Part shown: piece by piece, positions 21,944 through 32,540 of the stretch | Numbering within the stretch: position 1 is the stretch's first letter | How the letters are laid out: each line of letters starts with the position of its first letter | From: Lactuca virosa | Lineage: Eukaryota > Streptophyta > Magnoliopsida > Asterales > Asteraceae | Assembly (NCBI GenBank): GCA_928212115.1 | Contig: CAKMRJ010005745.1 | Location: 98,175,609 to 98,239,608 of the forward strand | Direction of reading: 5' to 3' | DNA: 64,000 nucleotides | Made by a program: the position numbers and the translations under genes | Notes under the pieces: generated by a model | What the model saw: only the letters and a program-made list of their open reading frames with translations | Databases searched by the model: none | Told to the model about the DNA's origin: nothing

Positions 21944-24817
21944 TGTCACACCCCAAAACTGAGAACGGCGGAATACGTTCTGGGGTGGAGGACGTCATGT
22001 ACAGTATCATAACAAAGCATAATAGTAAAGACAAGCAACAACATCCATTGCATTAAGATAATAATTGTAATACAAACGTGTTCAGTACAAATGTTAGACA
22101 CCAAAAATACAATCAAAATAAAATAGAGTCTTGTGTGTGCTCCGTCTTCTCAAAAGCTGCATCCGTACCTGTCTACTGATGACCTGAGAATACAAGTTAT
22201 TTTGAAAACGTTTATCAGCATAAAGCTGGTGAGCTCATAAGTATTTAGTGTCATTTCTTGTATAAAAATATTCACAATTATACATTGTAAAAGAAAGTTT
22301 CGGTGCTCGAAAATAGTATGAGCCCTAGGAAACCCTATGTTTTCCAGAAAAAGTAGTCTTCACCAAGACCCGATGGTTTGTTTGTTCCTTTGATAATGTA
22401 CAAGTTTTCCCAGTAGTTATTAGTTTGAAAATATAGTTTTAGACTTTATTCATGTATAGTAATGAGAAAAATATTTTACCCCAACAGTATCACTGTCGGC
22501 CATATGTAATGAAATGCAGGCTCCAGGTAGTATTAAATGTACAATACTCCTCAGGGAGTCTGTTGCCTTTAATTCTTAAAGTATTAATTAAAGGTTTGAA
22601 TGTGAACTCGTACGTAACCATGCTGATTGACGATCGAATCCCTTTGACCCTCCAAGTCATATGTAGTGATGTGACATTTTGTCACCCCTGGGCCTAGACG
22701 GCTCGGACTGTAGCTAGCAGTCGGGATGTGGGAGTGTCTGTCCCGTATAGATCTATACACATAATGCCCGCTCTCCCTCCAGGAGACTCTGGTTACGCGG
22801 TGATAGCACAAAGATGTGTCGTATGCCACATTCGATTTTAGTAAGTTCTCTTGTATAGTATGTATTGTTCTCTTTGTATAGCATATAGTGTTCTCTTTGT
22901 ATAGTATGTAATGTTCTCCTTGTATAGTATATAGTGTTCTCTTGTATAGTACATAGCATATATTGACTCACAACTGAACTGACTCTGGTAGTTGTCATGG
23001 CAATAGCAGCACTGTGTAGTAATGCTTAACTATACCTATTATAGTTAAATGGTAATGTTGGTTGAATGTCCTTGATATTCAAAGGCATTGAACTGATATG
23101 AAAACTTTTATATCTGACACAAATATATAAGATATATAACTAAGAATTCAACGAGAGTCGGACTAATAACAAAATACCCTAAGCCCACAATCAAACAAGA
23201 ACAGGAAATAAGGTGAGCTATTAGTCCTAAGTCCTTCAAGTCTTACTTATATAAATATATTGGTGTAGATATGGTTTGAGAATTAAAATTAGTTTAAACG
23301 AATTTTCGAAAATAGTTTTATAGTGATTTAACAAGAAAATGAATTTGGTAAGCATTTGAAAATAGTTTAATTGGCAATATAGTTGAAAATATAGAAAATC
23401 CCTTTTTGGTGGTAAAAACAGTTAATAGTGTAAAAATCCTTTTGGTTGCAAGTTATAATTCACATGCGATTGTTACTATAACTTATTTGGTTCAACTTGT
23501 ATTCCCCCCCCCCCCCCCATAAAACAGTTAAAAACATTTAAAAAGGTTCATTTAGGGGTATGAACTCACCTGTAGTGAGTGAAGTGGATGGAAACGCCGG
23601 GTAGGATGCTAGGCGTCAAGTGAGGACTTGAACACACCTATGGATCCTATGTAACATGTAGTGATGTATAAAGTATCTAATTAGTTGTGTAATCACTAAT
23701 TAAGTGAGTAAAGGCACTTTAATGAATCAAAACACTTTGTTTCAAGTGTTAGGAGTGCTAAAGGTTGCATCTAAGGAGTGTATAGCCTCACTATGGAGTT
23801 TACACTTCAAATGGCCACCCTTAAGTGTGTTTACGGTTGGGAGACCATTTCCCCCATGAGTTTACGGCCGTAAACTCATGGAAATGATGAGTTTGGGTGT
23901 CTAAAGGTCTCATGCATCACAAGGAAGGCTTCTAGGATCAATTCAAAGGCTTGGGAAGTGATTAGGGTTCAAATGGGTACTCCCTTGGAGTTTACGGTCC
24001 TTGGACCACTCCTTGGGAGTTTACGGTCGTAAACTCTAGGGTTTACGGCCGTAAACCCTTGACCACTTCAACCATTTCATGTTTTAGGGTCCTAAGCTCA
24101 TCTACACTAGTTTCCAGTTCATCAACCAAGCTAAGGAAGGGTTTAGGGGCATCAAAACACCATTTGAGGTGTTTACGGTTTTGGGTTTACAGTTCTTGAA
24201 TGTTCAAGAACCGTAAACTCAAGTTTATGGCCAAAAAGTCATGATCTTGGGTTCCTTAGTCCATGCATGCAAGTATCTAAGCTATATCTAAGCATTAGAG
24301 AAGGTTTGGAAGTGTTTTGGGGCTTCAAAACCCTCACATAGGAGTTTACGGTTTTGGGAGGCTCCCCAAACCGTAAACACATGCATGTTGGGGTATTTGG
24401 ATGATCGAACTCGAAATAGCATGAATACCAAGCTAGAAAATCAAGTTAGGAAGATTACCTTTGATTTTTTAGGCTTGAAAGTGGTGTTCTTGAGCCAAAC
24501 CCGATTTTAGAGAGGGAAGGTAGAGAGAGAAAGCTCCAAGGTGGGGAAAAGACTCTAAAGGTGGACACTCCTCCTTTATATATGGCTGCCTAGTGGGAAC
24601 CCACCATACACTGTCGTTTAAACGGAGCTAAGTGTTTTTACCGGGTAAACTAACCGTAACCCGACTTAGTTGTTTTTATCCCGTCAATAAATATATTATA
24701 ATAATAATTCAAAAATGAATTATTTAGATAAATATAAGTTAACGGAAAATTTTAATAAAACTAACTTTTATTAACGGAAACGGGTTATAGTGACGGAGTA
24801 AATTTCGGGTTGTCACA
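21944..24817 (-). repeat. Gypsy B 5' LTR (2,874 bp)
   Basis: The partner of 13239-16127. It contains the palindrome GTATAGATCTATAC at 22745-22758, the GTTTACGG cluster at about 23828-24380, and a minus-strand TATA-like CCATATATAAA at 24575-24585, about 235 bp inside the LTR. It ends GGGTTGTCACA, followed by the TSD CAATA. Confidence 0.95.
24575..24585 (-). promoter_or_regulatory. TATA box driving gypsy B
   Basis: The minus strand reads CCATATATAAA in the 5' LTR. Transcription would start shortly downstream, and the palindrome cluster would then lie inside the transcript leader (R/U5). Confidence 0.55.
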
Positions 24818-25042
24818 CAATACGAGGAAGCTAACTATACTCCCACTGGCTTTGACATATACACATGATTCATCCTCGCTTCGCAGAAAACCAAACTCTT
24901 TGACTTTCTCATCGAAACAAAGATTCCATCGGCGAGATGCTTGTTTCAATCCATAAATGGACTTCTCAAGCTTACACACTCTATTGGGGTGCTTTACATC
25001 GACAAAACCCTCTGGCTGACTCATGTAAACATCCTCAGCCAA
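24818..25042 (-). pseudogene. Copia A RT middle segment
   Basis: The frame reads AEDVYMSQPEGFVDVKHPNR, then KLEKSIYGLKQASRRWN and ASGSIVSFLVL, stopping at gypsy B just before the YVDD residues, which are on the other side (about 13230). It overlaps the upstream ORF in a different frame: one base is missing in the run near 25045, at FLNGKLAED. Confidence 0.9.
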
Positions 25043-26118
25043 TTTTCGTTAAGGAAAGCGGTTTTGACATCCATCTGCCATATCTCATAGTCATGAAATG
25101 CGGCAATGGCTAGCATCACCCTAATAGAGTTTATCTTCGCTACTGGCGAGAAGGTCTCATCATAGTCAACTCCGGGAGTTTGAGTAAAGCCCTTCGCAAC
25201 CAATAACGCCTTATACATGTGTACCTTCCCATACATGTCGGTCTTCTTCTTGAAGATCCACTTGCACACGACCGTCTTACGACCTGGCACATTGTCAACC
25301 AAATTCCAAAGTTGGTTGTCATACATGGACTGAATCTCGCTGTCCATAGCCTCTTTCCATTTTGCAGACTCCGGGCCTACCATGGCTTCCTTGTAGCTAT
25401 TAGGTTCATCCAAATTTATTAGTGTACTATCAATAATAAACGTATCACCCTCACTTGTTATATGAAAACCATACAACACAGGCGGAACGCTAACTCTACT
25501 GGAACGTCTAAGAGGTAAGGATTCGTCAATCGGTTCAACCGGAGTTTCCTCCTCGGGTTGAGAGCTAGCGTTAGAGGTTCCTTCATCACTCGACTCTTGA
25601 AGCTCTTCAAGATCGATTTTCCTCCCACTGTCCCCTTGGCTTATGAGTTCTCGCTCTCGGAAAACCCTCCTCCTCGCAACGAAGACAACATTGTCACTCG
25701 GTCTATAGAAGAGATATCCAAAGGACTTCTGCGGGTAGCCGATGAAAATACACCGCTCACTACGAGGTTCGAGCTTGTCGTGAGTCTCTCGTCTTACGAA
25801 AGCCTCGCAACCCCAAACCTTGATATGTGCCAACGAGGGAGCTTTCCCTGTCCACATCTCGTGAGGTGTTTTGGCAACCTTCTTCGTAGGGACTAAGTTA
25901 AGGATATGGGTGGCAGTCTCTAAGGCATACCCCCAGAATGAGATAGGTAGCAAAGCATAACTCATCATGGAACGAACCATGTCTAGCAAGGTTCGATTAC
26001 GCCTCTCAGCCACACCATTCAACTTCGGTGTCCTAGGTGGCGTTAATTGCGAAACGATTCTGCATTCCTTGAGGTAGTCATAGAATTCAAGACTTAGGTA
26101 CTCTCCTCCTCGATCGGA
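25021..26118 (-). pseudogene. Copia A integrase C-terminus and RT N-terminus
   Basis: Continues in frame after the single TGA stop at 26119-26121. It contains the end of the integrase core (LNGVAERRNRTLLDMVRSMM, with catalytic E), SFWGYALETATHILNLVP, KVWGCEAFVRRETHDKL, an acidic linker, PLRRSSRVSVPP, and RT from WKEAMDSEIQSMYDNQLWNL through CKWIFKKKTDMYGKVHMYKA to FSPVAKINSIRVMLAIAA and IWQMDVKTAFLN. It ends by frameshift at about 25045. The frame is otherwise uninterrupted, unusually good preservation for this family here. Confidence 0.9.
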
Positions 26119-27864
26119 TCAAATCATCTTGATTTTCCTGCCCAATTGATTCTCCACTTCTTGTTTAAACTCTTTGAACTTTTCAAAGGTTTCTGACTTG
26201 TGCTTGATTAAGTAGATATATCCATATCTGCTATAATCATCGGTGAAAGTCACATAGAAGCGGTTCGTATCCCTTGTGGTGGATCTAAAGGGCCCACACA
26301 CATCAGTGTGTATGAGATCCAATAAACCCTCACCCCTCTTACAAGTGCCAGTGAAGGGTGACTTGGTCATCTTTCCGAGTAAACAAGACTCGCACACGTC
26401 ATCGTCCCTAAGGTCGAATGACTCCAACACTCCATCCTTTTGGAGTTGGGCTATGCGCTTCTTGTTGACATGTCCAAGACGACAATGCCACAAGCATGCT
26501 TTATCCAAACTATTGGAAGAATCGATACACAACACATCATTTCCTAAATTATCTACAACCATCACAGTTTCATATATTCCATTACATGGCAATGCTTCAA
26601 AATAGAAAACACCATCAAGATAAGCATTAATAGAACCCTTTTCATTATCAAATGAATATCTAAATCCTTGTCTATACAAACCATGAAAAGAAATGATGTT
26701 TCTTTCCATTTCTGGCGAATAACAACAATTATTGAAATCTAGTCCTAATCCATTACTAAGCACTAAAAAGTAAACTCCAATCTTGGTGACAGGAGACGAT
26801 CTTCTGTTCCCCATGATCAAGTTTATCTTCCCATACTCCACATCCCTATTTCTTCGTAGGCCCTGCAAGTCAGAACAAATGTGAAAACCACATCCTGTAT
26901 CAAGTACCCAAGAAATAGAATGTGATGAATCATTAGATTGAATAGTGTAAATACCTGCGAAGGACGGATTGATCTTCCCATCCTTGATGTCTTGCAAATA
27001 TTTCGGGCAGCTTCGTTTCCAATGCCCTATTTCGTGGCAGTGATGACACTCTGCATCCTTGGGGTTGGAGTTGGGTCCAGCAGAACCAGCCTTGGTTCCA
27101 CTAGAAGAGGTGGCATCATGAGACTTTCCCTTATGGTGGCTCTTTGAGGGATCCTTCCTCTTCTTACCCTTTCCTTGCCCAATAGCCAAGACTGGGGCAG
27201 CAGTAGGAGTAGGAGTTTGTGCAACGGACTTGTCCTTGAGGTTACTATCAGCAGTCCTCAATAGACCTTGCAGCTTGCTCAACGTGACCTCCTCTTTGTT
27301 CATATGGTAGGTCATGCGAAAATGGTTGAAGCAGGGCGGCAGTGAATGAAGAATGATGTCAATTGCCAGCTCTTCATCGAAGTTAACATTTAACTTCAGC
27401 AGGCGGTCAACATACCTTTGCGTCTTCTGCAGATGAGCAATGACAGACTCTTCGTCTCTCATCTTGGTCGTGATCATCGAAGTGATGATCTCGTACCTCT
27501 CCTGCCTCGCACTTTGGTGATACCTTTCAACCAAGTCCTGATGCATTTCGTAGGGATAGAAGTCCTCGTAGGACTTTTGGAGTTCAGCAGTCATTGTCGG
27601 TAGCATGATGTAATGGACTTTCATGGCATCACGCTCATGGGCCTCGAAGGCGAAGATCTCTTCGGGAGTGGCAGTGTTCATGTCCACCTCTTTCAGCTCC
27701 TTGTCAAGGACATACTCCTTGTCCTCGTAGCGGGTGACCATTCTTATGTTACGGATCCAATGATTGAAATTGTTTCCGTCAAAGATCACCCTCCTACACA
27801 AATTCATGAGTGAGAATGAGCCGGAGGCGTTTGAGCCGGAAGCGTTGTTGTTCAAGTTCGACAT
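26119..27864 (-). CDS. Copia A gag, protease and integrase N-terminus
   Basis: A 581-codon frame starting MSNLNNNASGSNASGSF at 27864. It has a gag UBN2-type domain (FDGNNFNHWIRNIRM; KVHYIMLPTMTAEL; MTYHMNKEEVTLSKLQGLL), a CCHC knuckle CHHCHEIGHWKRSC, protease WVLDTGCGFHICSD, the pre-integrase zinc region (LWHCRLGHVNKKRIAQLQKD, CESCLLGKMTKSPF) and the first part of the integrase core (LIHTDVCGPF; FTDDYSRYGYIY). It stops at TGA (26119-26121), two codons before the second catalytic Asp (SDRGGEY). The stop fits a CGA to TGA change, the kind produced by methyl-cytosine deamination. Confidence 0.92.
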   Translation of the reverse strand: MSNLNNNASGSNASGSFSLMNLCRRVIFDGNNFNHWIRNIRMVTRYEDKEYVLDKELKEVDMNTATPEEIFAFEAHERDAMKVHYIMLPTMTAELQKSYEDFYPYEMHQDLVERYHQSARQERYEIITSMITTKMRDEESVIAHLQKTQRYVDRLLKLNVNFDEELAIDIILHSLPPCFNHFRMTYHMNKEEVTLSKLQGLLRTADSNLKDKSVAQTPTPTAAPVLAIGQGKGKKRKDPSKSHHKGKSHDATSSSGTKAGSAGPNSNPKDAECHHCHEIGHWKRSCPKYLQDIKDGKINPSFAGIYTIQSNDSSHSISWVLDTGCGFHICSDLQGLRRNRDVEYGKINLIMGNRRSSPVTKIGVYFLVLSNGLGLDFNNCCYSPEMERNIISFHGLYRQGFRYSFDNEKGSINAYLDGVFYFEALPCNGIYETVMVVDNLGNDVLCIDSSNSLDKACLWHCRLGHVNKKRIAQLQKDGVLESFDLRDDDVCESCLLGKMTKSPFTGTCKRGEGLLDLIHTDVCGPFRSTTRDTNRFYVTFTDDYSRYGYIYLIKHKSETFEKFKEFKQEVENQLGRKIKMI

Positions 27865-28228
27865 CTGAAAAAGAAAAGAGACAAAGTTTGATTAGATAAG
27901 AATCCCTAATTAAACACCCAAATGAAAAATTAGGGATATGATCCAACAACATTATTTGCAATTTAGAAAAGGAATGTCGTAATCAAACAGAAAATAATTT
28001 GAAGGTAAGTGAATGATGATTCACTAATTTCCACCTTGAAAAATAAATTAAAATTAAGTTTAAAATGTATTGAAAACTCCTAGATCTTTTGAGATTCATT
28101 GAACTTTTCAATGGCATGTTTAAATCTCGATATGCCCCACAAGTTTGTGACTGGGATGCCGAGGATCACAAATCGGGTGTGAATAACCATGCAAATGTAC
28201 ATGGTGCCCCCAATGTTACAGTCACCTA

Positions 28229-28346
28229 ATCGACGTGCTGGTTAACCACACACGCTCCATCGATCTATGACAAACATCGAGTCACCTTTTTCCACCTTTG
28301 CTTAGAGCCAAATTAGTGTGCCGGTTAACCACACACGCTCCACTAA
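28229..28346 (-). ncRNA. Candidate twin-hairpin RNA element in the copia A leader
   Basis: Hairpin 1 (28229-28264) pairs ATCGACG with CATCGAT, with one G.U pair in sense RNA. Hairpin 2 (28313-28346) pairs TTAGTG with CACTAA. Both enclose nearly the same loop, TGCTGGTTAACCACACACG or TGCCGGTTAACCACACACG. The stems differ in sequence while remaining paired. Equivalents in C and E are listed under their leaders. Confidence 0.6.
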
Positions 28347-29094
28347 CGTCTTAGCAAGGGTACAAAGTGTAATTTCATGGAATTGCATCAAATTCACTAT
28401 TGCCTAAAGTAACTAAGATTGGGAATTTTGTAAAAACATTTAGTTACTTTATAAATTCATTATACTTTTAATGAGGAAATGTCTGCCCTATCCTATCCGT
28501 TCGGCTAACGACCCTCCACCAATCAAGGAAGCGGTGAGTGAGAGTGGACACCCATTAAACTGCCATTTTATAGGCCATAACCTTATACCCCCCTTATAGA
28601 TCGACTTCGTGAATGAGGCCTAGTAACGGTAAGACTAGCATTTAGTTATACATATATATAATAACTATTCTTATAATATTATAATAGTATAGGGTGAATT
28701 TTAAACTTGTAAAATTCTAGGGTTTGGAATTTAATAATTTCAAAATTAAACTTTTAATTCAAAAATTAAATTCCAAAACTTGAGGGCAAGTTTTGAAACA
28801 TTTCAAAACTAACTAGATCAAAATTCAAAGAAATAATTAAACAATTAATTATGGTGATTATCTAATTTTGACCTAATCCAATTTTATGCAAGATAATGAT
28901 CAAATAAATTCAAATAATTAACATTTATCGTATAATGAAATAATCATTCAATTAATTTGAAGTTATCTTTAATTTTGGCAAGGATAATCACACAATATTA
29001 ATAAAATTCGTATTTTATCAACTAAAAACGATTTGGTAATTATCCCACAGCAAAATAGGCATAAAATCCCGAAAATCCCTCTATCTGACAGCCC

Positions 29095-29167
29095 GACTCG
29101 CCGAGTCCCCTTATGGACTTGTCGAGTTCATCCTACTCGTCGAGCCCACTTTGGGACTCGCTGAGTC
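29095..29167 (-). repeat. GACTCG-N-CGAGTC palindrome array in the copia A leader
   Basis: Four variants of a 13-bp inverted repeat: GACTCGCCGAGTC (29095-29107), GACTTGTCGAGTT (about 29116-29128), TACTCGTCGAGCC (about 29134-29146) and GACTCGCTGAGTC (29155-29167). C and E do not have it in the same place, so A acquired or kept it alone. Confidence 0.8.
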
Positions 29168-29247
29168 TATCACGCAGAGGACCAAAAACTCGATTTTTCA
29201 AGAATAAATGAAACACAAAGCATCAAATACAACAGAAGCCAATCAAG

Positions 29248-29259
29248 GATCTGATACCA
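29248..29259 (-). other. Copia A primer binding site
   Basis: The minus strand reads TGGTATCAGATC, one base from the LTR end: complementary to the 3' end of initiator-Met tRNA. Confidence 0.85.
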
Positions 29260-29260
29260 C

Positions 29261-30523
29261 TGATGGGTTTTATACATAAAAAACAATCCTATGTGCTCAT
29301 ACAAAACCCTAAGGCTTGGATCTAGGCTTCTCTATTGTACATGCAATTCATCCAAGACTTGAAAACCCTAATCTAGCATACATTGAAATCGAAATCTATA
29401 ATGAACTAGTTTAGATGATACCTTTCAATGGTTGCAAGAATCCTTTGATCTTCAAGAAGCTTAGTGTCACAAGTGTAACACCTCTAATGGCTTAGAAACA
29501 CCACAAGAATGAGGATGATGTTTAGGAGAGAGGATGAGAGGCAATAGTCGGCTCCAAGCTTCCAAGGGATCAAGTGGCCGATTTTGCTAGCCCTAGGGGT
29601 TCTTATATACTTGAGCTTCTAGGGTTTCAGTCAAAACCCTAATTGGATGACTTAGGTCCTAAGTAACTTGAGAACATTCTGGAATAAGGCCTCCTTGGAC
29701 GAATTTAAGATGGAATCCTCCTTAATTTCGTCCATGCCCTAATCCATAAGGATTCTCAGCCCAATATCAACTATCACACAATTGACAGTTCCAAGGGCGT
29801 ATTTAACAAGCATGAAGGTAGGTCCTAGGACCTACCTAAGATTTGAATTTCATTTATAATATATATACCACAAAAATTAGGAACCACCTTAGAAAAAATA
29901 AAGGACCTACCTTGAGTTTGTTTTTAAAAAAATCATTTTAAAAGGAGAAAAAAATAAGTTACATGGGGCATTTGTGCTGTTAAATATATAGGGTTAAATA
30001 TAATATATAGTTTTTATCAAACAATAAGGTATCAATGCACTAATAATCAACTAGTTTTTAATTAAATCGTTCAGTTTTTTCAATTATATTTTAGTCGTTT
30101 TTTAAAATTTTAATTTCTGGTGCCTGATCGGTTTTTTAAGTTATATTTCATTAAATCGTGCACGATCCGACCCGGCCCGACCCCTCACAAGTGTTGTTGA
30201 TTTTTTTTTATCGGCTCCACTTAATTTAGGAACCACGTGATATTTTGTTCTAGATTCGCCACTAGACAGTTCGAGTACCCTTTAATTAATTAATGTCTTT
30301 TAGCCACAGAATTAATTCTCAATTAATTCTTGTCTAATATTAATTAAACTATATGATTTCTCTTTTAATATATTATTCATATAATATATTAATAAACCAC
30401 AACCTCTCTTTCTCCATAAATCATCTTATCAAGTTGTTTTGGTGAAGGCAACCCAAAAGGACCTTGCACAACCGGGTCAAGTACATACCAAATATAGTTA
30501 CGGGCTTAGACACTAATCCAACA
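29261..30523 (-). repeat. Copia A 5' LTR with insertion
   Basis: The pair of 10611-11396, from TGATGGGTTTTATAC to ACTAATCCAACA. The sequences are colinear except for the 481-bp insertion (element plus TSD) at 29792-30272 and scattered substitutions. Confidence 0.92.
29792..30264. mobile_element. hAT-like non-autonomous element in the A 5' LTR
   Basis: A 473-bp insert flanked by the exact 8-bp TSD GACAGTTC (29784-29791 and 30265-30272), absent from the other LTR. The ends are CAAGGGCGTATTTA and the inverse of TAGTGGCGAATCTA, in keeping with hAT termini of the GTGGCGGATCTA kind. A perfect 22-bp palindrome centred on TCCTAGGA lies at 29816-29837. There is no transposase frame. Confidence 0.82.
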
Positions 30524-31860
30524 TATACTCCCATTAGCCTTGATATACACACAAGACACATCTTCACTCCTAGAAAAACCAAACTCTTTGACCTTCTCAT
30601 GGAAGCATAGATTGCAGCTGCAAGATGCTTGTTTCAATCCATAGATGGATTTCTCAAGCTTGCACACTCTATTTGGATACTTTGCATCTACAAAACCCTC
30701 TGGCTGACTCATATAAACATCTTCAACCTACTTCCTAATAAGGAAAACGGTTTTTACAACCATCTGCCAAATTTCATAGTCATAAAATGTAGTTATGGCG
30801 AGCATTATCCGAATAGATTTTATATTGGCCACTAGTGAAAAGGGTTCATCATAGTCAACCCTTGGGGTTTGAGTAAAACCCTTTGCAACCAGTCGAGCCT
30901 TGAAAGTATGTACTTTTCCATCCATGTCGGTATTCTTCTTGAAGATCCATTTGCACCCAACTGCCTTTTGACCTGGTACATTATCAACCAAATTCCAAAC
31001 TTGGTTGTCATACATGGACTTGATCTCGTTTTCAATTGCCTATTTCCACTTAGCAGCCTCAAGGCCTGCCATTGCTTCCTTTTAGTTAGCCGGATCATCC
31101 AAATTTATCAGTGTCCTAATACTGACAAACGTGTCACCATCTGTAGTAATATGGAAGCCATAGAACTCAGGTGGCATGCTAACTCTACTGGAATGCCTAA
31201 GAGGTAATGACTTGTCTATCGGTCTAAAAGGAACTTCTTACTCTCGTTGAATGCTAGTATCATCGATTGCTTCACTAGTTGACTCTTCAACTTCTTCAAG
31301 TTCAATGGTACTCTCGTTGTCCTCTTTTAATATGAGTTCTCCCTCTCGAAAGACTCTCTTTCGTGCTACAAAGACCACGTTCTCACTAGGTCAGTAGAAC
31401 AAATATCCCAATGAATGCTTTGGGTAACCAATGAAAATATACTTCTCACTTCTAGTCGCTACCTTATCATGATTTTCTCATCTCACGAAAGCTTCGCAAC
31501 CCTAGACTTTTATATTTGCTAACAAGGTAACTTTCCCCGTCCACATCACGTGCGGTGTCTTGGCAACCTTCTTTGTAGGGACTAGATTGCGGATGTGGGC
31601 GGCTGTCTCCAAGGCATACCCCCAAAAGTGAATTGGAAGAGAAGAACGACTCATCATGGAGCAAACCATGTCTAAGAAGGTCTGATTATGCCTATTAGCT
31701 ACACTATTCAATTCTAGTGTACTAGGAGGAGTCAATTGTGAAACTATTCCACATTCCTTCAGATAGTCATTGAAATCGATAATAAGATACTCTCCGCCTC
31801 TATCGGATCTAAGCATGTTTATCTTCCTGCCCAATTGATTCTCGACTTTTTATTTAAACT
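30524..31860 (-). pseudogene. Copia C RT N-terminus and integrase C-terminus
   Basis: Fragments in several frames: MSQPEGFVDAKYPNRVCKLE and KSIYGLKQASCSCN (30506-30712), then MYDNQVWNLVDNVPGQKAVG and CKWIFKKNTDMDGKVHTFKA (30728-31015), then integrase MLRSDRGGEYLIIDF and HFWGYALETAAHIRNLVPTK (31502-31834). At least four stops or shifts separate them. It joins the RT C-terminal part at 10071-10610 across element A. Confidence 0.87.
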
Positions 31861-32540
31861 CTTTGAACTTTTCAAATGTTTATGACTCATTCTTGATTAA
31901 GTAGATATAACCATATCTGATATAATCATCAATGAAAGTCACATAGAATCGATTAGCATTCCTTATCGATAATCTGAGAGGTCCACATACATCTGTGTGT
32001 ATGAGATCCAACAAACCTTCACCTCTTTCACAAGATCCAATGAAAGGTGATTTTGTCATCTTTCCTAAAAGACAAGATTCACATGTATCATCTGAACTAA
32101 GATCAAATGATTCCAACACTCCATCCTTTTGGAGTTGGGCGATGCGTTTCTTGTTAATGTGTCCATGACGACAATGCCACAAGCATGCTTTGTTTACACC
32201 ATTAGAAGAATCAATTTGAAACACAGTATTGCCTAAATTATCAACAAACGTCATAGTTTCATACACACCATCACAAGGTAAAGCTTCAAATATAAAAAAA
32301 ACATTTTTATAAGCATAAATAGAACCATTCAAATAATTAAATGAATATCTATACCCTTGTCTGAACAATGCATGAAAAGAGATCATGTCTTGTCATTTCT
32401 GATGAGTAGCAACAATTTATTAAATCTAAACAAACACCACTACTAAGCACTAGACTACGAACTCCAATCTTGGTAACAAGAGAAGATCACCTATTCCCCA
32501 TGAACAGGTTCATTCTTCCATGCTCTACCTCCTCACCTTT
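31861..32540 (-). pseudogene. Copia C integrase N-terminal region
   Basis: The frame 31880-32386 reads ISFHALFRQGYRYSFNYLNG, then LWHCRHGHINKKRIAQLQKD, CESCLLGKMTKSPFIGSCER and LIHTDVCGPLRLSIRNANRF: the zinc-binding pre-integrase domain and the start of the core. Upstream, to about 32540, the region linking protease and integrase is recognisable but has frameshifts. Confidence 0.87.

Larger units (their letters stand above)
13239..24817 (-). mobile_element. Gypsy chromovirus B (young, complete)
   Basis: An 11,579-bp Ty3/gypsy element with exact TSD CAATA (13234-13238 and 24818-24822). LTRs are 13239-16127 (3') and 21944-24817 (5'), starting TGTCACACCCC and ending GGGTTGTCACA on the plus strand. 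The primer site is at 21929-21940 and the polypurine tract at 16128-16141. The order on the minus strand is gag, protease, RT, RNase H, integrase, chromodomain, so it is a chromovirus. Long LTRs suggest the Tekay/Del lineage. The LTRs differ by about 15 substitutions and a few indels by eye, so insertion was recent. Confidence 0.95.
27865..29246 (-). other. Copia A 5' leader with conserved RNA hairpins
   Basis: About 1.4 kb between the primer site and gag without a supported ORF. Conserved with C and E are: hairpin TTTGTGA/TCACAAA (28144-28172); two related hairpins with a GGTTAACCACACACGCTCC-type loop (28229-28264 and 28313-28346); and a conserved block at 28503-28557 (CTAACGACCCTCC, AATCAAGGAAGCGGTGAG, AGAGTGGACACCCATT). 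Between these, the sequence is AT-rich and diverges. Roles in dimerisation, packaging or translation are possible but inferred. Confidence 0.75.
10611..30523 (-). mobile_element. Copia element A (complete, nested in C)
   Basis: Flanked by the exact TSD TATAC (10606-10610 and 30524-30528) within C's RT gene. The 3' LTR is 10611-11396 and the 5' LTR 29261-30523, the latter enlarged by a hAT-like insert. The primer site is at 29248-29259 and the polypurine tract at 11397-11409. Removing inserts B and hAT leaves about 7.85 kb. Its gag-pol is the best preserved of the three related copia elements: 25021-27864 is open apart from one stop codon. Further damage comes from two single-base frameshifts and from gypsy B in the RT active-site region. 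Confidence 0.92.
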
